From Rotaria sordida (lineage: Eukaryota; Rotifera; Eurotatoria; Philodinida; Philodinidae): a stretch of 64,000 bases of DNA. Both the position numbers and the translations under genes were made by a program. The notes below the pieces were generated by a model. That model did not search any database and was not told where the DNA came from. It worked only from the letters and a program-made list of their open reading frames with translations. Location of the stretch: assembly GCA_905250125.1 (NCBI GenBank), contig CAJNOL010000343.1, positions 62,001 to 126,000 on the forward strand, written 5' to 3'. Below, one piece after another: positions 39,107 through 50,375 of this stretch; position 1 is the first letter of the stretch, and each line of letters opens with the position of its first letter.

Positions 39107-40729
39107 GTTTTATTTTACAATAACAAATTATCTATAAAGTGACGATTTAACAAAACAAAAAACACAATTTATTATCAAAGTGAATTATGATTGGACGATA
39201 AAGATAATCAATATCTTTTTTATTCAAATTAGATTTCTTCTGTTATTTTAACTAAATCAATAAGAAAGAATTTTTTTTAGATAAACTTTGTTTTTTTAAA
39301 TCGATTTGTCTGCATAAAATGTTACTTGTAAGGAAAGAGATGTCTCTATAAGACAACATCTACACTTTACCATTGAAAAAATCTCTTTCATATTAAACTG
39401 AAAAATGATCAAAGAAATCTTTTTATTAAATAGAAATTTGAATAAAACATTTTTTGTCATTTTAGAATGATCATTCATTAAATATTTTCCAATGTGGGCT
39501 CGCATAATTTATTCGATGTGGTCATCACTCGTCTTGTTCATCTTGCTTTTTATAGATATTGAGCGGACCACTGAAATAATCTATTCTGTGTAACCTACGA
39601 AAATCATCTTTTCTCGTTATCATTCATATATTTCTATTCAAAACCTAATATTTATGTCGATATTATTATATTTGATCTCTATGAAAAAAAACAAGAACTT
39701 TTTTTGAACAATAACACAGTGTTTACCGATCTCTAACAATTTCTAAAGAATGATGAAATATCATAAGAAGGACTTTGACAGAATAAAGAAAATCATTTGA
39801 AAGTTATTAATTATATACAATTAGAATAATAACAAACACATTGGTGGCAAGAAAAGAAATCAAAGCTCTCCAAAAAAACAAAAGAATTGCTTTAATAAAA
39901 CCGTCTTGAAAATTTTTCAAAATAAATTTTACTTGAGTATTATCTAACTTAATCAAATACGTTCTTCGAATTCAAGAAACTTATTCATATAAAAGATGTT
40001 CAATGAGTCTTTCTACTGCATATGTTCGAAGTATTTATCATAAATAAAAAGAGATATTCAACTCAGTTCCGCACCATCATTAGATCTAAGCAGACTTTAA
40101 CAAGCATACGATGGGTGCGACGAGCGATCGAAAATTTGAAATATATATTCTTTGTTCGTTCTGTTTCGATTTGGAGTCTCTCGGCAGCCATTGGACTCCA
40201 ACCACTCGAAAAATATATCCTATTGAATATTCATTTTTGATTCTTCAAGCACTTTTAGATCCATCGATATTCATCGAAGTTTCGGGTACTCCAGAAAAGA
40301 AACATATCAAAAGCGTAATATTGAGTGCTCCAGTAGAAGCAAGTCTAGCAGAATAATAGTGTCGCGTGGTGATGTTAATTTTGATTTCGTGAAGCTTCTT
40401 CAAAAAATGATTTACAAATGTTTCTTTTGTTCAGTTAACTTAGTAGAATAATTTATCTTCGACATATATTTTCCTTTATTTCATAATTTTCTAAAAAATA
40501 TTTAGCATTAACTAATGAAAAATAACGAGTAAGACTGAAATTCATAAGCGTTTTTGACGAAAATCACAGCCATAACGAATTTTACATTTTGAATGTTTGA
40601 AAAATTTTTTTAATATTGATTTTATGCTGTATCACACAAATAAGCTCCTTATATCGCATCTGAAATTCCAAAAGAGTCTTTTCTGTAGTTAAAAACACGA
40701 ACAAAGGTGTTTCTAGTCGATTAAAAACG
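39107..40729. other. intergenic, no gene seen
   Basis: Overlapping open frames at 40022-40240 and 40111-40356 were examined. Their composition is less AT-driven than the surroundings, but no family or splice partners were recognised. Confidence 0.4.
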
Positions 40730-41130
40730 TTTTTTTTAATTTTGAAAAACTATTAGCAAATGTTAGAATAATAATCTTGAAAGTACTATCCTTCGAAGAA
40801 TTGAAAAGATAACTTTCATAGAAGAACAACAGTTCATATTTAGTTTAGATTTTGGACGAATGTTAATTGTAAGTAGCCATGTTTGAATCTCCTCCTCCAC
40901 GTTTATTCAATAGATTTCGACGACTCGAGAATGAGATATCTATAGGAAAGAATCATTTTTATTTTTATCAAATTTTGATCACCTCGGTAAAAATCATTCG
41001 GTTGGACGAAAATTCCGTGTTTGACTGACCTATCGGAAAGCGAAAATCGTAAGGATTCGTTTGCAATGTCGATACCCACGGCAACCTTAAATCGACGCGT
41101 CGAAATGTCTATCGGATGGTCGGTTGAGTG
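40730..41130. repeat. dispersed repeat, inverted copy of 3095-3665
   Basis: See the entry at 3095-3665 for the matching blocks. This copy carries TAAATCGACGCGTCGAAATG near 41090, GACCTATCGGAAAG near 41027 and GAATTGAAAAGATAACTTTC near 40799. Confidence 0.7.
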
Positions 41131-41530
41131 AGATTTATAATGATTTCAAATGACTTTACATAGTTAATAGTCGTACATGCTCTGTTACGTAGCTCGCGGA
41201 TTAGCATTCATATCGATTTCTTTCAGGCAGTCGATGAATTTATTACTGTCTGTCTCTATGTCAACCGTATCACTGAAAGCACGATTCATGTTCTAGGTTT
41301 TGATGTAGAAACAATAAGTACAGTCGATAAGTTCTCGTTGCTGATTCTTCAATAAGCGAATATCAATTGTTTGTTGGTATGTGTCATCGTACTTACGTTA
41401 TAGTGCATAATTTGCTTGCTGACTGGTGCGTTGTTAGTAAAGGTTAGAATGAAATGCTTAGAAATTGTTCTCGGAAAGTATTTCAGAGCGACTTTCTAAT
41501 CAACGTTACAGAAGAAATTCGAAGGATATA
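41131..41530. other. no gene seen
   Basis: No coding pattern recognised; lies between a dispersed repeat and a mariner-like hairpin. Confidence 0.35.
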
Positions 41531-41764
41531 ATGAGTTGGCACATAAGTTCTGAGCGTTTTTTTTTGTGCTGTAGGCAAGTTTGAGACTTTATATCTCGTT
41601 ATTGGAAAGTAATAGAGGTCTGAAATTTTTAATGTAGATAGAAGTCATAGAGATCTATCTACACTAAAAATTTCAGATCTCTATCACTTTCCAATAACGA
41701 GATATAAAGTCTCAAACTTGCCTACAGCACAAAAAACCCGCTCAGAACTTACGTGCCAACCCAA
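41531..41764. mobile_element. 234-bp mariner-like hairpin MITE
   Basis: An almost perfect hairpin. Left end GTTGGCACATAAGTTCTGAG, right end reverse-complemented GTTGGCACGTAAGTTCTGAG; the stems run through CAAGTTTGAGACTTTATATC and TCGTTATTGGAAAGT to a loop near 41645. TA flanks both ends (41529-41530, 41765-41766). A GGTTGGCxCAxAAGT terminus is typical of mariner elements, comparable to human MADE1, which is made only of paired ends. Non-coding. Confidence 0.85.
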
Positions 41765-41768
41765 TAGA

Positions 41769-41974
41769 TAAGCGAAAAAACTCGCCTCGAAATCTGATTG
41801 GCTGAGAGAACTGATCAATCAGATTTCAAGGCTATTTATCTCCTTCATGGTGGAAGATGCACCAGGGGTTGTCAGAGCAAATCAGTAGCCCTTGAAGTTC
41901 TCTTTCAGTTGCCATGAATCACACCTATGCCTTATAGCATAAATAAACGAAAAAACTCGCCTCGAAATCTGATT
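41769..41974. repeat. 31-bp direct repeats bordering a gene fragment
   Basis: CGAAAAAACTCGCCTCGAAA and its flanking bases occur at 41769-41799 and 41944-41974, identical at 30 of 31 positions. The first copy leads into a small hairpin (AATCTGATTG/CAATCAGATT, 41791-41825). The second copy ends exactly where the acyl-CoA synthetase fragment begins. Confidence 0.8.
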
Positions 41975-42477
41975 CTGAAACACGTCCTGAATGGTTATTA
42001 ACTGCATTTGCTGCTTTTCGTCATGGAATAACTCTTGTAACACTTTATTTAACACTCGGTGAAAAAGCTGTTAAACATGGAACTAATGAATCACAACTCG
42101 AACTGATTGTTACTTCGCAAGAGCTTACTTTTAAACTTGAAGTAAAACATTCCTTTTTTTTCTTATATCATTTCGCTTTAATTTTCTCTAGAAAACATTA
42201 GAACAAACAAAAAATGTTCGACGTGCAATTTATTTACCTACACTTGCTAAAGCACAAGCAACAAAAGTACCACACGATAAAGAAAATGTTCAGTTTATTC
42301 CACTAGAAAACTTTGAACAAACAGGGAAAAATGCTCAAATTGGTAAAGTTTGTTTTTTTTGATTATTTTATCTTTTAAGTTTATTTTTTTTAGATGAAAC
42401 AATTTTAAATAAAAGACCACAGAAAACAGATATTGCTGTTATTATGTATACTAGTGGAAGTACTGGAACACCAAAAG
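41975..42477 (+). pseudogene. truncated long-chain acyl-CoA synthetase fragment
   Basis: Three exon-like blocks keep one frame: 41975-42141, 42192-42342 and 42394-42477, with 50-bp GT-AG introns. They encode ETRPEWLLTAFAAFRHG and LVTLYLTLGEKAVKHGTNES, then a variable stretch, then TDIAVIMYTSGSTGTPKG, the ATP/AMP-binding P-loop-like motif of the ANL superfamily. The order and spacing match long-chain acyl-CoA synthetases of the ACSL3/ACSL4 type. Only about 134 of some 700 residues are present. Nothing coding precedes the first block, which abuts a 31-bp repeat, and no VMMHHSN-type continuation follows the third. The frame and splice sites are still intact, which suggests recent copying or truncation of a working gene. 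Confidence 0.8.
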
Positions 42478-43055
42478 GTTAGGACAAGTTTTTTCAATCA
42501 AGTTTACATATCGAAGATGTTTTTTTTTGGAAGAGGAAATTCTTGTAAATAGGTATATTGCATGAGTTTGATTGCTTGTTACTAGAATCAACAAGTCAAT
42601 TTTGATTAATTCTTTAGATAATATTTCTATACGAGATTAATAACATTTAAAGCATTTTTAGAAAGCTAATTATTTACTGATCATGCTAAATCCGTTCTTT
42701 CTATAGAAATACTTTGTTTATAATCTCTCGAATACTGATCATCTTCTTGAAGAAAGAAAAATTGTCAAAACCTTGTAATACTGGATCGTGAGAATTGACA
42801 TATTCTTGTTTAAAGGGTGTGGATATATCGAAAATGATAATGAGGCTTTTTAGTTTTGTACTATGATAGAATAGCCGAGCGTTGCATTTGTGAGCATTGA
42901 ATTTGTCTTCCGATTTATACAAAAAGCACAAAAGTCAGGTCATTTGCATTTTTTTTAAAAACTGACCAAAACTGCGGTGATAACAGGAACAATGACGGTG
43001 AGACTTGCAAAAACTTAGCTTGAAGTGTGATTTTGATCGATTTTTTAAAAAACTA
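42478..43055. other. no gene seen
   Basis: The next exon expected for an acyl-CoA synthetase is absent here on the plus strand. A minus-strand 76-codon open frame (42701-42931) has no support. Confidence 0.4.
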
Positions 43056-43681
43056 GTCATCCTATCAGAAAAAGTTATTATATCAGTCAATATACATTGA
43101 AATAAGTGAGATTTTCCTGATGCGTAGTGGCACTCACATGGTAAATAACGTGTAAGTTTGAGCCCAAGTAACTTTGGAAAGACGAGTTATCGCAATAATT
43201 ATTCAGTAACAGTGCACACTGTCATCTATTATTTTTCTCTATCTTACACATATGGTATAAGTTCAACTAATTCATCTGCACGGATCAGTTCATTTGTTGC
43301 TGTTCACTGGTTTCATGACTCTTACACGAAAGGGACCTAAGTATATTTAACTTTCAATATAAGTATTGCTACAGACATCCTAATAAAAGAAAAAGTATGT
43401 AAACTGTCGTAGCAATCTACCATTATCAAGTATCTGAAATAGTATTACAGCATTGATGCTTACTGCTCTAAAAGTTTCAACTCTATATCTTGAAATTTTA
43501 ATTAGCCTAATTAATGATATCGAAAAATAAAATTAGCATTTGCCATAACTTGTCTTTCCAAAGTCATTTGGGGGTTAAACTTACACATTATCTACCACGT
43601 GAATGCCACTATGGATGAGGAAAATCTTAGTTCATTTCATTTTATATAGACTGAGATAAAGACTTTTTCTGATAGGATACC
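43056..43681. mobile_element. 626-bp foldback MITE, TA-flanked
   Basis: Left end GTCATCCTATCAGAAAAAGT; right end reverse-complemented GGTATCCTATCAGAAAAAGT. Arms of about 145 bp pair through GTAGTGGCACTCAC/GTGAATGCCACTAT, GTGTAAGTTTGA and ACTTTGGAAAGACGAGTTAT. TA flanks both ends (43054-43055, 43682-43683). The centre (about 43200-43545) is non-coding. Confidence 0.8.
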
Positions 43682-45042
43682 TATTATGGCTGTAACAGTA
43701 AAAACGTTCAATCTTCTCAGAAATCAGCCAGGGACATGAACTTTTTTTATGGTAGACATAATTTATCAAGATCTACAAGATGCGTAAAGTTCCGACTTAA
43801 AAGCGAATGGGTACCTGGGAATGTTCTCTTGTGAGATGGGAGAATAACTTGATATCGCAAACATTAAGTGTAATTATTGAAAATGTTTTGAAGTTCAGAC
43901 TAAATGCGATCAGAAATTAATATTCATTTATTTCTTGACTTGAATTAAATTGAAAAGATGAAGACTAATCTTAAAATGAACGTCATTCTTATTGTATTTC
44001 TTCAAAGAATTGTGAAAGAAGTATGTTTCATTGTCAATGTAACTTTCCAGTATCATAAAGTGTTGTATGGACTCGTTTTACTAGTTTTTTGGGATAGTTT
44101 CATATAAATATCCCTCATAACTGAGAATTTTTCTTTCATTCTTATTGGCTCATTTTATTGCTTTTAGTTTCCAGAAGCAATGCTGCCATTTGATTAAAAT
44201 CGAAAAAGTCTTGATGAACTGATAGAGAGACTTTCTTTGTTAGTTGAAACCAACAAATGATCTTTTCCTATTAAATATTTCCACTTTGTTACTTTATTGT
44301 TATCGAGTTGTAAAATAAAATATTATACATAAACATATGTCATTTAATTATGACAGTGATATACAGTATCACATCACAACTAATTCAAGATTTTTTTTTT
44401 CTTTAAAATTGTTTTTGGAAAGATTTTTTGCATTATGCTACGAAATGACGTCGTCAGATTTATAATTCTTACATGAATTGATGTTCTGCAACTGCATCTA
44501 TTGTATAGAAAAAACTAGATCTAAATATGTTTTTTCATTTATGGATTGTCACAAATGAAGAACATATTTTTGTTTCAAGTCCTTACTATAAGATATTGAC
44601 TATTCAAAAAATATTTATCATGTCAATTTTGAAATAATGTTTGATTTATGAAAGATATTATGTAAAATACAAATTTAATTTGAATTGAAACATGAAATTA
44701 AAGAGAGTTAACTTAAAACCATTTCTTTATCTATATTTCATCTATCTTTTCTATTGATGACTTAACTGTTCATCATATCGTTCGAAAAGGATAAATCGAA
44801 ATATGAAATACAATTCTAAAATCTCCAGGTTAAAATAATCGTCGTTAGTACCGATTATTATCTTATCCAGGTTGTCGAAGCTAAAGAAAAATATTCATCA
44901 AAATATAGAAAGCAAAAAGAAAGTCTTTTGTTTTTTTATATTTTAATCTTTTTCCTGTCCGCGCATGTACATTCGTTCTTCTGTCGCTCTTCCTTCCAGG
45001 GATACACATTTGTTGTATTTACCCTCTCTTTCTTCTCTTCTA

Positions 45043-45079
<37 letters not shown>

Positions 45080-45117
45080 TTGTTTTTCTTTTTAAATAGT
45101 TATTCAGTCTGCTGCAA
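43682..45117. other. intergenic, no gene seen
   Basis: AT-rich, with a (CT)8(TA)10 tract at 45043-45079 just upstream of the next gene. Confidence 0.4.
45043..45079. repeat. (CT)n(TA)n microsatellite
   Basis: Eight CT units followed by about ten TA units, close upstream of the gene starting at 45118. Confidence 0.85.
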
Positions 45118-46062
45118 ATGGATAAAGGTGCATTTATCGACGAGTTACGTGCTGCATTAACAGATGTACGAAATATTCTCATAAAAAACATTTAAAATCA
45201 TTCTATATTTTAGTCAAATAAACTGATAAACATGCACCGAGGAGCATTAATGCGAGTGAGAACGTATGCTGATATGATCGAAGAATTAACTAATATTAGT
45301 AGTCAAGATGTTATCAAAGATGTACAAAACAAATATAAACAAAATCAAACTGAAGCTTTTATAATAAAGGTAATATTGAATTATAAAAATAATTTAATGG
45401 TAAATGATGAAACATTAACGATTGGAAAATATGATCAATTAATTGGTTATGGAAATATTGCTGCATCACAGTCGAATAGTTTCAGTAGTGATGCAACAAA
45501 TCCTAATGAAATAACAGATAAATCAAATGAATTTACTCAAGAAGTAAAATCCACAACTAGTGCAGATAATATCAAATCTGGTGCGAATAAGGATGATACT
45601 AAAGATAAAAATTTCCATGTAAGTTTAACAATTTTTTTTACTTTATATTTTTCTTTATCTTTTCTTTTACTTTTTTTTTCTTTAGTGAACAAGTACAAAT
45701 GTCATCGTCATCATCATATCCTATTTTATTTATTCTTGTTCCTGTAGTTTAGAATTTTTTATTTTATTTTATCAACACATTTCATATATGCCAGTCAAGC
45801 GATAAAAATAAACATATCCATTAACCATAAGTTTTTAATCATTTTTTTCTTTTGTTCGTATATATGACTTTTTTTTCTTGTATTTCTTGTTTTTTTTTGA
45901 CATGAATAAAAAGAAGAAAAAGAAAATTTTCCATTTCTCATTTCTATTTTCTAGTCATCATCGACGGGTAAACCTTCCTCCTCGTTTTTGTTTATTGAAA
46001 TTATTTCAATATTTCTTAGAAAAACCTATATTGAAAGAATTGAAAAAAAAGGAAAGACATAG
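45118..46062 (+). CDS. small unrecognised protein, three-exon model
   Basis: Proposed exons 45118-45165, 45214-45618 and 45955-46062 join in frame with GT-AG introns to give 186 aa. The N-terminus MDKGAFIDELRAAL and the block MHRGALMRVRTYADMIEEL look like amphipathic helices. The middle (about residues 95-150) is polar, rich in Ser, Asn, Thr, Asp and Lys, likely disordered. The short last exon is the least certain part. A TCAG at 45102-45106 could be a splice acceptor, so an upstream exon may exist and the true start may differ. A GTAATA inside exon 2 (45370) could be an alternative donor, but the frame stays open across it. No family recognised. Confidence 0.45.
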
Positions 46063-46300
46063 ATACGAATAGCTCGACAACCCAATGATACAAATGTTTC
46101 ATTATCAATTGAATCTTGATTAAAATCAAATGATGAAAATCTTCCACCGAATATAATCTTTATTCTTTATGTTAGTTTCTAAACAAAATTCATTTCCACT
46201 TCGATCAATGGACTTTAATGGAAAGTGAATCCTGACTACAGACCCCATTGAAATAGTCATGTCCTTTTTCAATGACTGGTATTAAAGTTAGCAGTTCCAG

Positions 46301-46494
46301 TATATCTGAAAATAATAAGTGATTATACTCAATATTCTATAAGGAGANNNNNNNNNNNNNNNNNNNNNNNNNNNNNNNNNNNNNNNNNNNNNNNNNNNNN
46401 NNNNNNNNNNNNNNNNNNNNNNNNNNNNNNNNNNNNNNNNNNNNNNNTATATCTGAAAATAATAAGTGATTATACTCAATATTCTATAAGGAGA
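46301..46494. other. 100-N assembly gap with duplicated 47-bp flanks
   Basis: Bases 46348-46447 are exactly 100 N, a conventional filler of unknown size. The 47 bases before the gap (46301-46347, starting TATATCTGAAAATAATAAGT) are repeated exactly directly after it (46448-46494). Most likely two contigs overlap here and were not merged; a real tandem repeat collapsed in the gap is the alternative. Confidence 0.95.
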
Positions 46495-46978
46495 TATTTT
46501 CAGTTGCAATAAACAATTTTTATCTTAAAAGAACGTATAAATATCGACAAAAATAATTCGAAAGTTGCATCTTTTTAAATCATACGATTATTTTAAAAAT
46601 TTATTAACTATTGAAACCGAAATCTAGTAGTATTCAATGAACCGAGTATTTATCTAATTTCTTCGAATTGTTTTAAGTAACATCGCTTCTTTTTCTCATA
46701 CAACTATCATGACAAAGTCTTTTCCTTAAATTGCCATTATGAACGAAGATCGTAGCGAAAACTAGCAGAAATAAATTGTAAAGAAAATCTATATCAAAGT
46801 TTGTCTTATACATAATAGCTTTCATTGCTACCATATCGTAATATGAAACAGATAGAAATTTTTATACCGTAAGAAAAGCCTTAAAGACTTTGGTAAGTAT
46901 GCTGCTCTTTGTTAGAACAGTTTAGATTAAAAAAATATTTCATTTTTTTTTAAAACTATTTTCTTTTATTGACACAAC
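46495..46978. other. 3' flank of the F-box gene, nothing else seen
   Basis: No coding pattern recognised between the gap and the F-box gene stop codon. Confidence 0.4.
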
Positions 46979-48754
46979 TTATAACAAAGGAAAATAATGA
47001 TGAAAATTTTCTGGACGAACAAATGATTGACATACATCAAGACTTTTCAATGTATGGAAATTGAAATATGTTGCATCATTGGTGAAATAATTCGTTAAGT
47101 TTGCGAGTGATTCATATTCGACACGAAGATTTAACAAACGAGGTAGATGAACATTGTTTTTCAAGAGAAATAGTTCAGCATAGTTAACATGTGCATATTG
47201 AAGGTCAAGAAATTTGAGATAAGGAAATGTGATTAATAATGATGAATATGATTTGTTGTTTTGTGGATGACTGTTGGATATATACAAAATTTGGAGAAAA
47301 GGAAAATCTCCAGAAATTCGTTGAAAAAGTTGATGTTCAAAAGAAACGCTATCGCTCATTGTCAATTGTCGAACTTTATAAAAGACTCCACCTTGAAAAG
47401 AGTTGTCGAGGTGAAGAAAATTTTCGAAATCATATGGAAGTGAATAAATAATGCATTGGCCTCTAGTGTTCGTTGAATTAGTATGAACATACGAAGCAAC
47501 TTGTTCGTATCCTCTTCGAATGAAACTACGTTGAATATCTTTATTTGATTGAAGTTCAACATTAACTGTATCGTTGAAGACTTTTGTATTAATCCAAAAT
47601 ATAAATCTCTTTAATTGTGTCATGTAACCAAGAAATTGATCATATAATTGAATACCATCAATATAACTCGAGTTAAATCTTTGTAATGATAGATATAATT
47701 TCAATTCTTCAAGATTTATCATTCGACAAAGTAACGGAACAATTAGAATATCATAATAACATGTGAAATTAGAAGCGGTAAATGAAAAATATTTCAATTT
47801 GGGAAGCTTTTTCTATAAGATAAAATTAAATTATTTATTTAGTTTAGTCTTTTTCTGAAGAAAATAATCATCGAAATTCTACTTACCCTTGAACTGATAT
47901 CTATTATTGGATCAAAAATCTGTCCCACATTAATAATTAATATTGTTAAAGAATCGAGACGACCATCAAGAAGATAAAGACAATCAACCAAACTGGTAAC
48001 ATTGATTTTCAATTTTATTAAAGTTGAAGACATATGACTTTTTGATGATAGATAAAAAATAGGCGTCTGATTCGTTCTTATAGGAAACATATCGCAAAAA
48101 TTTAAAGAAATTAAATTTTTACATAAAGATAAGATTAATTCAAAAATCTTTGAAAGAGTTCTCGAACAATATTCTGTTCTCTTTTTAGTATCAATATTAA
48201 GATGTGTTATTTGTTTCATAAGAAGATTGCGAAGAATTAAATCATCTTTAATTTAAAAAAAAAAGACATTTATTTATTTCTCTTCACTATTTCATTATTT
48301 AAAACAAACAAAAGAACAATAGTATACCTGTTAAATATTGATATAGTATTTCTTCTTCAAAATTAATAAGTGATAAATAATAAAGTTTAGGATAAATACC
48401 AGCAAGAAGAATATTTTTCATTGAATATTGTTCAATAGTCAGTTTATGTATTTGATGATGAATGCGAGGTAAAATTTTTTCATAAATTTTTGATAGAATT
48501 TTTGTATTTATTGAAGATGTTTGATCATACAATGAATTAATGATCATCAAATCAGTCATATCAAGATCACGAACATAAAGAGAATCAAGTGCTAATCGAT
48601 CAAATTGTTTATTAATATCAACAAGTGAATAGAGTACATCAGTTGAATTGAGTTTCTTAAAAATCATCAATAAAATTTCATCAGGCAAATCAAGTATATT
48701 GACATCATCGTTATTTAACTTAATCATATCTTTAAGGTAATTCATACAGTGCAT
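46979..48754 (-). CDS. F-box protein with leucine-rich-repeat-like tail
   Basis: Three exons in transcript order: 48754-48328, 48245-47887, 47812-46979, with GT-AG introns of 74-82 bp; 539 aa. Residues 19-60 (NILDLPDEILLMIFKKL, then LYSLVDINKQFDRL) form a clear F-box, which binds Skp1 in SCF ubiquitin ligases. The rest consists of loosely periodic Leu/Ile-rich strands (HLNIDT, LISLNFCD, LTILIINVG, LEELKLYLSLQ, LQILYISNS, LKFLDLQYA, LLNLRVEYE, LKSLDVCQS), spaced like LRR solenoid units that would select the substrate. Such F-box plus irregular LRR genes are a large family in bdelloid rotifers. Target unknown. The first ATG is used; a second in-frame Met lies at residue 10. Frame is intact throughout. 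Confidence 0.85.
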
Positions 48755-48765
48755 TTATGTCAATC

Positions 48766-48790
48766 TATATATATATATATATATATATAT
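48766..48790. repeat. (TA)12 microsatellite
   Basis: Uninterrupted TA run directly upstream of the F-box start codon. Confidence 0.9.
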
Positions 48791-48859
48791 CTCATTGCCG
48801 TCTATAAGAAGAATGACGGATAAATATTAATGTCGTCATACTGTTCTATAATGACGATA

Positions 48860-49075
48860 ACAAACAATTAGACTAATTCAAAATGAACTAACCAATAGAA
48901 TTATCATTCTGAGATACAAAGAAAGGTCAGTCATATTTTTTAATTCACCTTGAATTAGTTCAGAGGTCAAACACACTAGAACAAATAAAACTGAATTCAG
49001 AAATGTGATTAGTGTTTCCATGTAGCAACGTTCATTCTATTGGTTAATTCAGTTTTAATTCGTCTAGTATGTTTG
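48860..49075. repeat. small foldback built from a 45-bp motif
   Basis: A motif like CTAGACGAATTAAAACTGAA followed by TTAACCAATAGAAT occurs inverted at 49030-49070 and direct, diverged, at 48866-48905 and 48965-49010. Possibly a decayed MITE. Confidence 0.45.
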
Positions 49076-50002
49076 ACTCCTTAGTATGTATAAGGTCGTT
49101 GACTTTGAAATTGATGATGACATTTGTATTGTTGTGTAATATTTTCTCTTGCAATTTTTTCTAGTCTATCGGTCAGCCGATTATACTCTTGTCAGAAAAA
49201 ATCTTTCTCATATGGCGTACTTGTAACATTTAATATTATGTTTAGCATAAAATAAAATAAATTATGTGAGTTAGACATTAAAAATAGTCTCTTGAGAAAT
49301 GATCAAGAATCTTGTTGAATAAAAAGTTTATTGATTTCATATAGTTCAACTGAAAATTGAATAATATAAATATATAAGAAGAAGATTGTGGTTGGTTTGA
49401 TAGAAAACTGGAGGTTTTTAAGTTAAAATTGAAAATGTCTAAATACGAAAAGTGAAATGAAAGCTTATAGTATTTCCTTTGAATGAACTCCCTTAGAGAG
49501 AATATCAATGACAAGATAGTTTATCAAAAGAGAAAATATTTTCACGTCTGTGGACCGAATAAATCAAAAACAAAAGCAAAATATAAATTTTTTTTATCGT
49601 CGCGTATTTTAACCCTTTGAGGAGCAGCGTACCTTATAAGGAACCAGAGCTGCCAACTCCGAATGTGTCAAATGTGATACAAAAGGTTTCAAATGGGGTA
49701 CAAGATTTTTTTCAAACGAGATATAATGATGGAGGATATAGTTTTTCCAAAATTCAAGGGCATGATCCGAAAAAAATGACTGAAGTAGATGGTTTATTTA
49801 GCAAATGAGAAGCTACATTTAACTTTTCCTATTTGAGAATGTTCGAATAAGATTGCTGCGTTTTCGTTTCGGTGATTAGCTGCTGCTTTGATTTCTACGA
49901 TCGTGACGCCCGAGTGGATCAGGTTGTCAATGTTCATTTAGCCAAAATTATAGTGAAAAATGATTGTTTTTAGCCTTTCGAAGACAAATCAAAACGAATA
50001 TA
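49076..50002. other. intergenic, possible transposon end
   Basis: No gene supported. TTAACCCTTTGAGGAGCAGC at 49609-49628 resembles a piggyBac-type terminus next to a TTAA target site, but no matching opposite end was found. A 63-codon open frame follows it. Confidence 0.35.
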
Positions 50003-50375
50003 CCGGGTGAGTCATAATAATTGCGCCAGTTAGTATTTTGCGAATATCTCAGCACAGATCAATCGTATAACCTTGATTCTTTTTTTTAAAAGATGTGCCG
50101 TCGAAAGTTCTACAAAAGCTGTATGAACAAATCCCTACTGACTTGTTCTAATGATGTCTCCTATGCTCAAAATGAATAGGTCACATGATGGTGCAAAATC
50201 CCATCGTCTTAAATATTTGGAAGACTTTTTTGTTTTGCAATAAGAAATTGTTCATACAGCTTTTGTAGAGCTTTCGACGGCGCATCTTTTAAAAAAAAGA
50301 ATCAAGATTATTTGATTGATCTGTGCTGAGATATTCGCAAACTACTAACTGGCGCAATCATTATGACTCACCCGG
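50003..50375. mobile_element. 373-bp MITE, TA-flanked
   Basis: Terminal inverted repeats of about 125 bp. Left end CCGGGTGAGTCATAATAATT, right end reverse-complemented CCGGGTGAGTCATAATGATT; both continue with GCGCCAGTTAGTA, GCGAATATCTCAGCACAGAT and ATACAGCTTTTGTAGA-type words. TA lies outside each end (50001-50002, 50376-50377). The 120-bp centre has no coding frame. Tc1/mariner-type target site. Confidence 0.9.

Noticed and set aside
40022-40356. Two overlapping frames of 72 and 81 codons
   Set aside because: No family resemblance, no splice signals that extend them, and they overlap each other in different frames.
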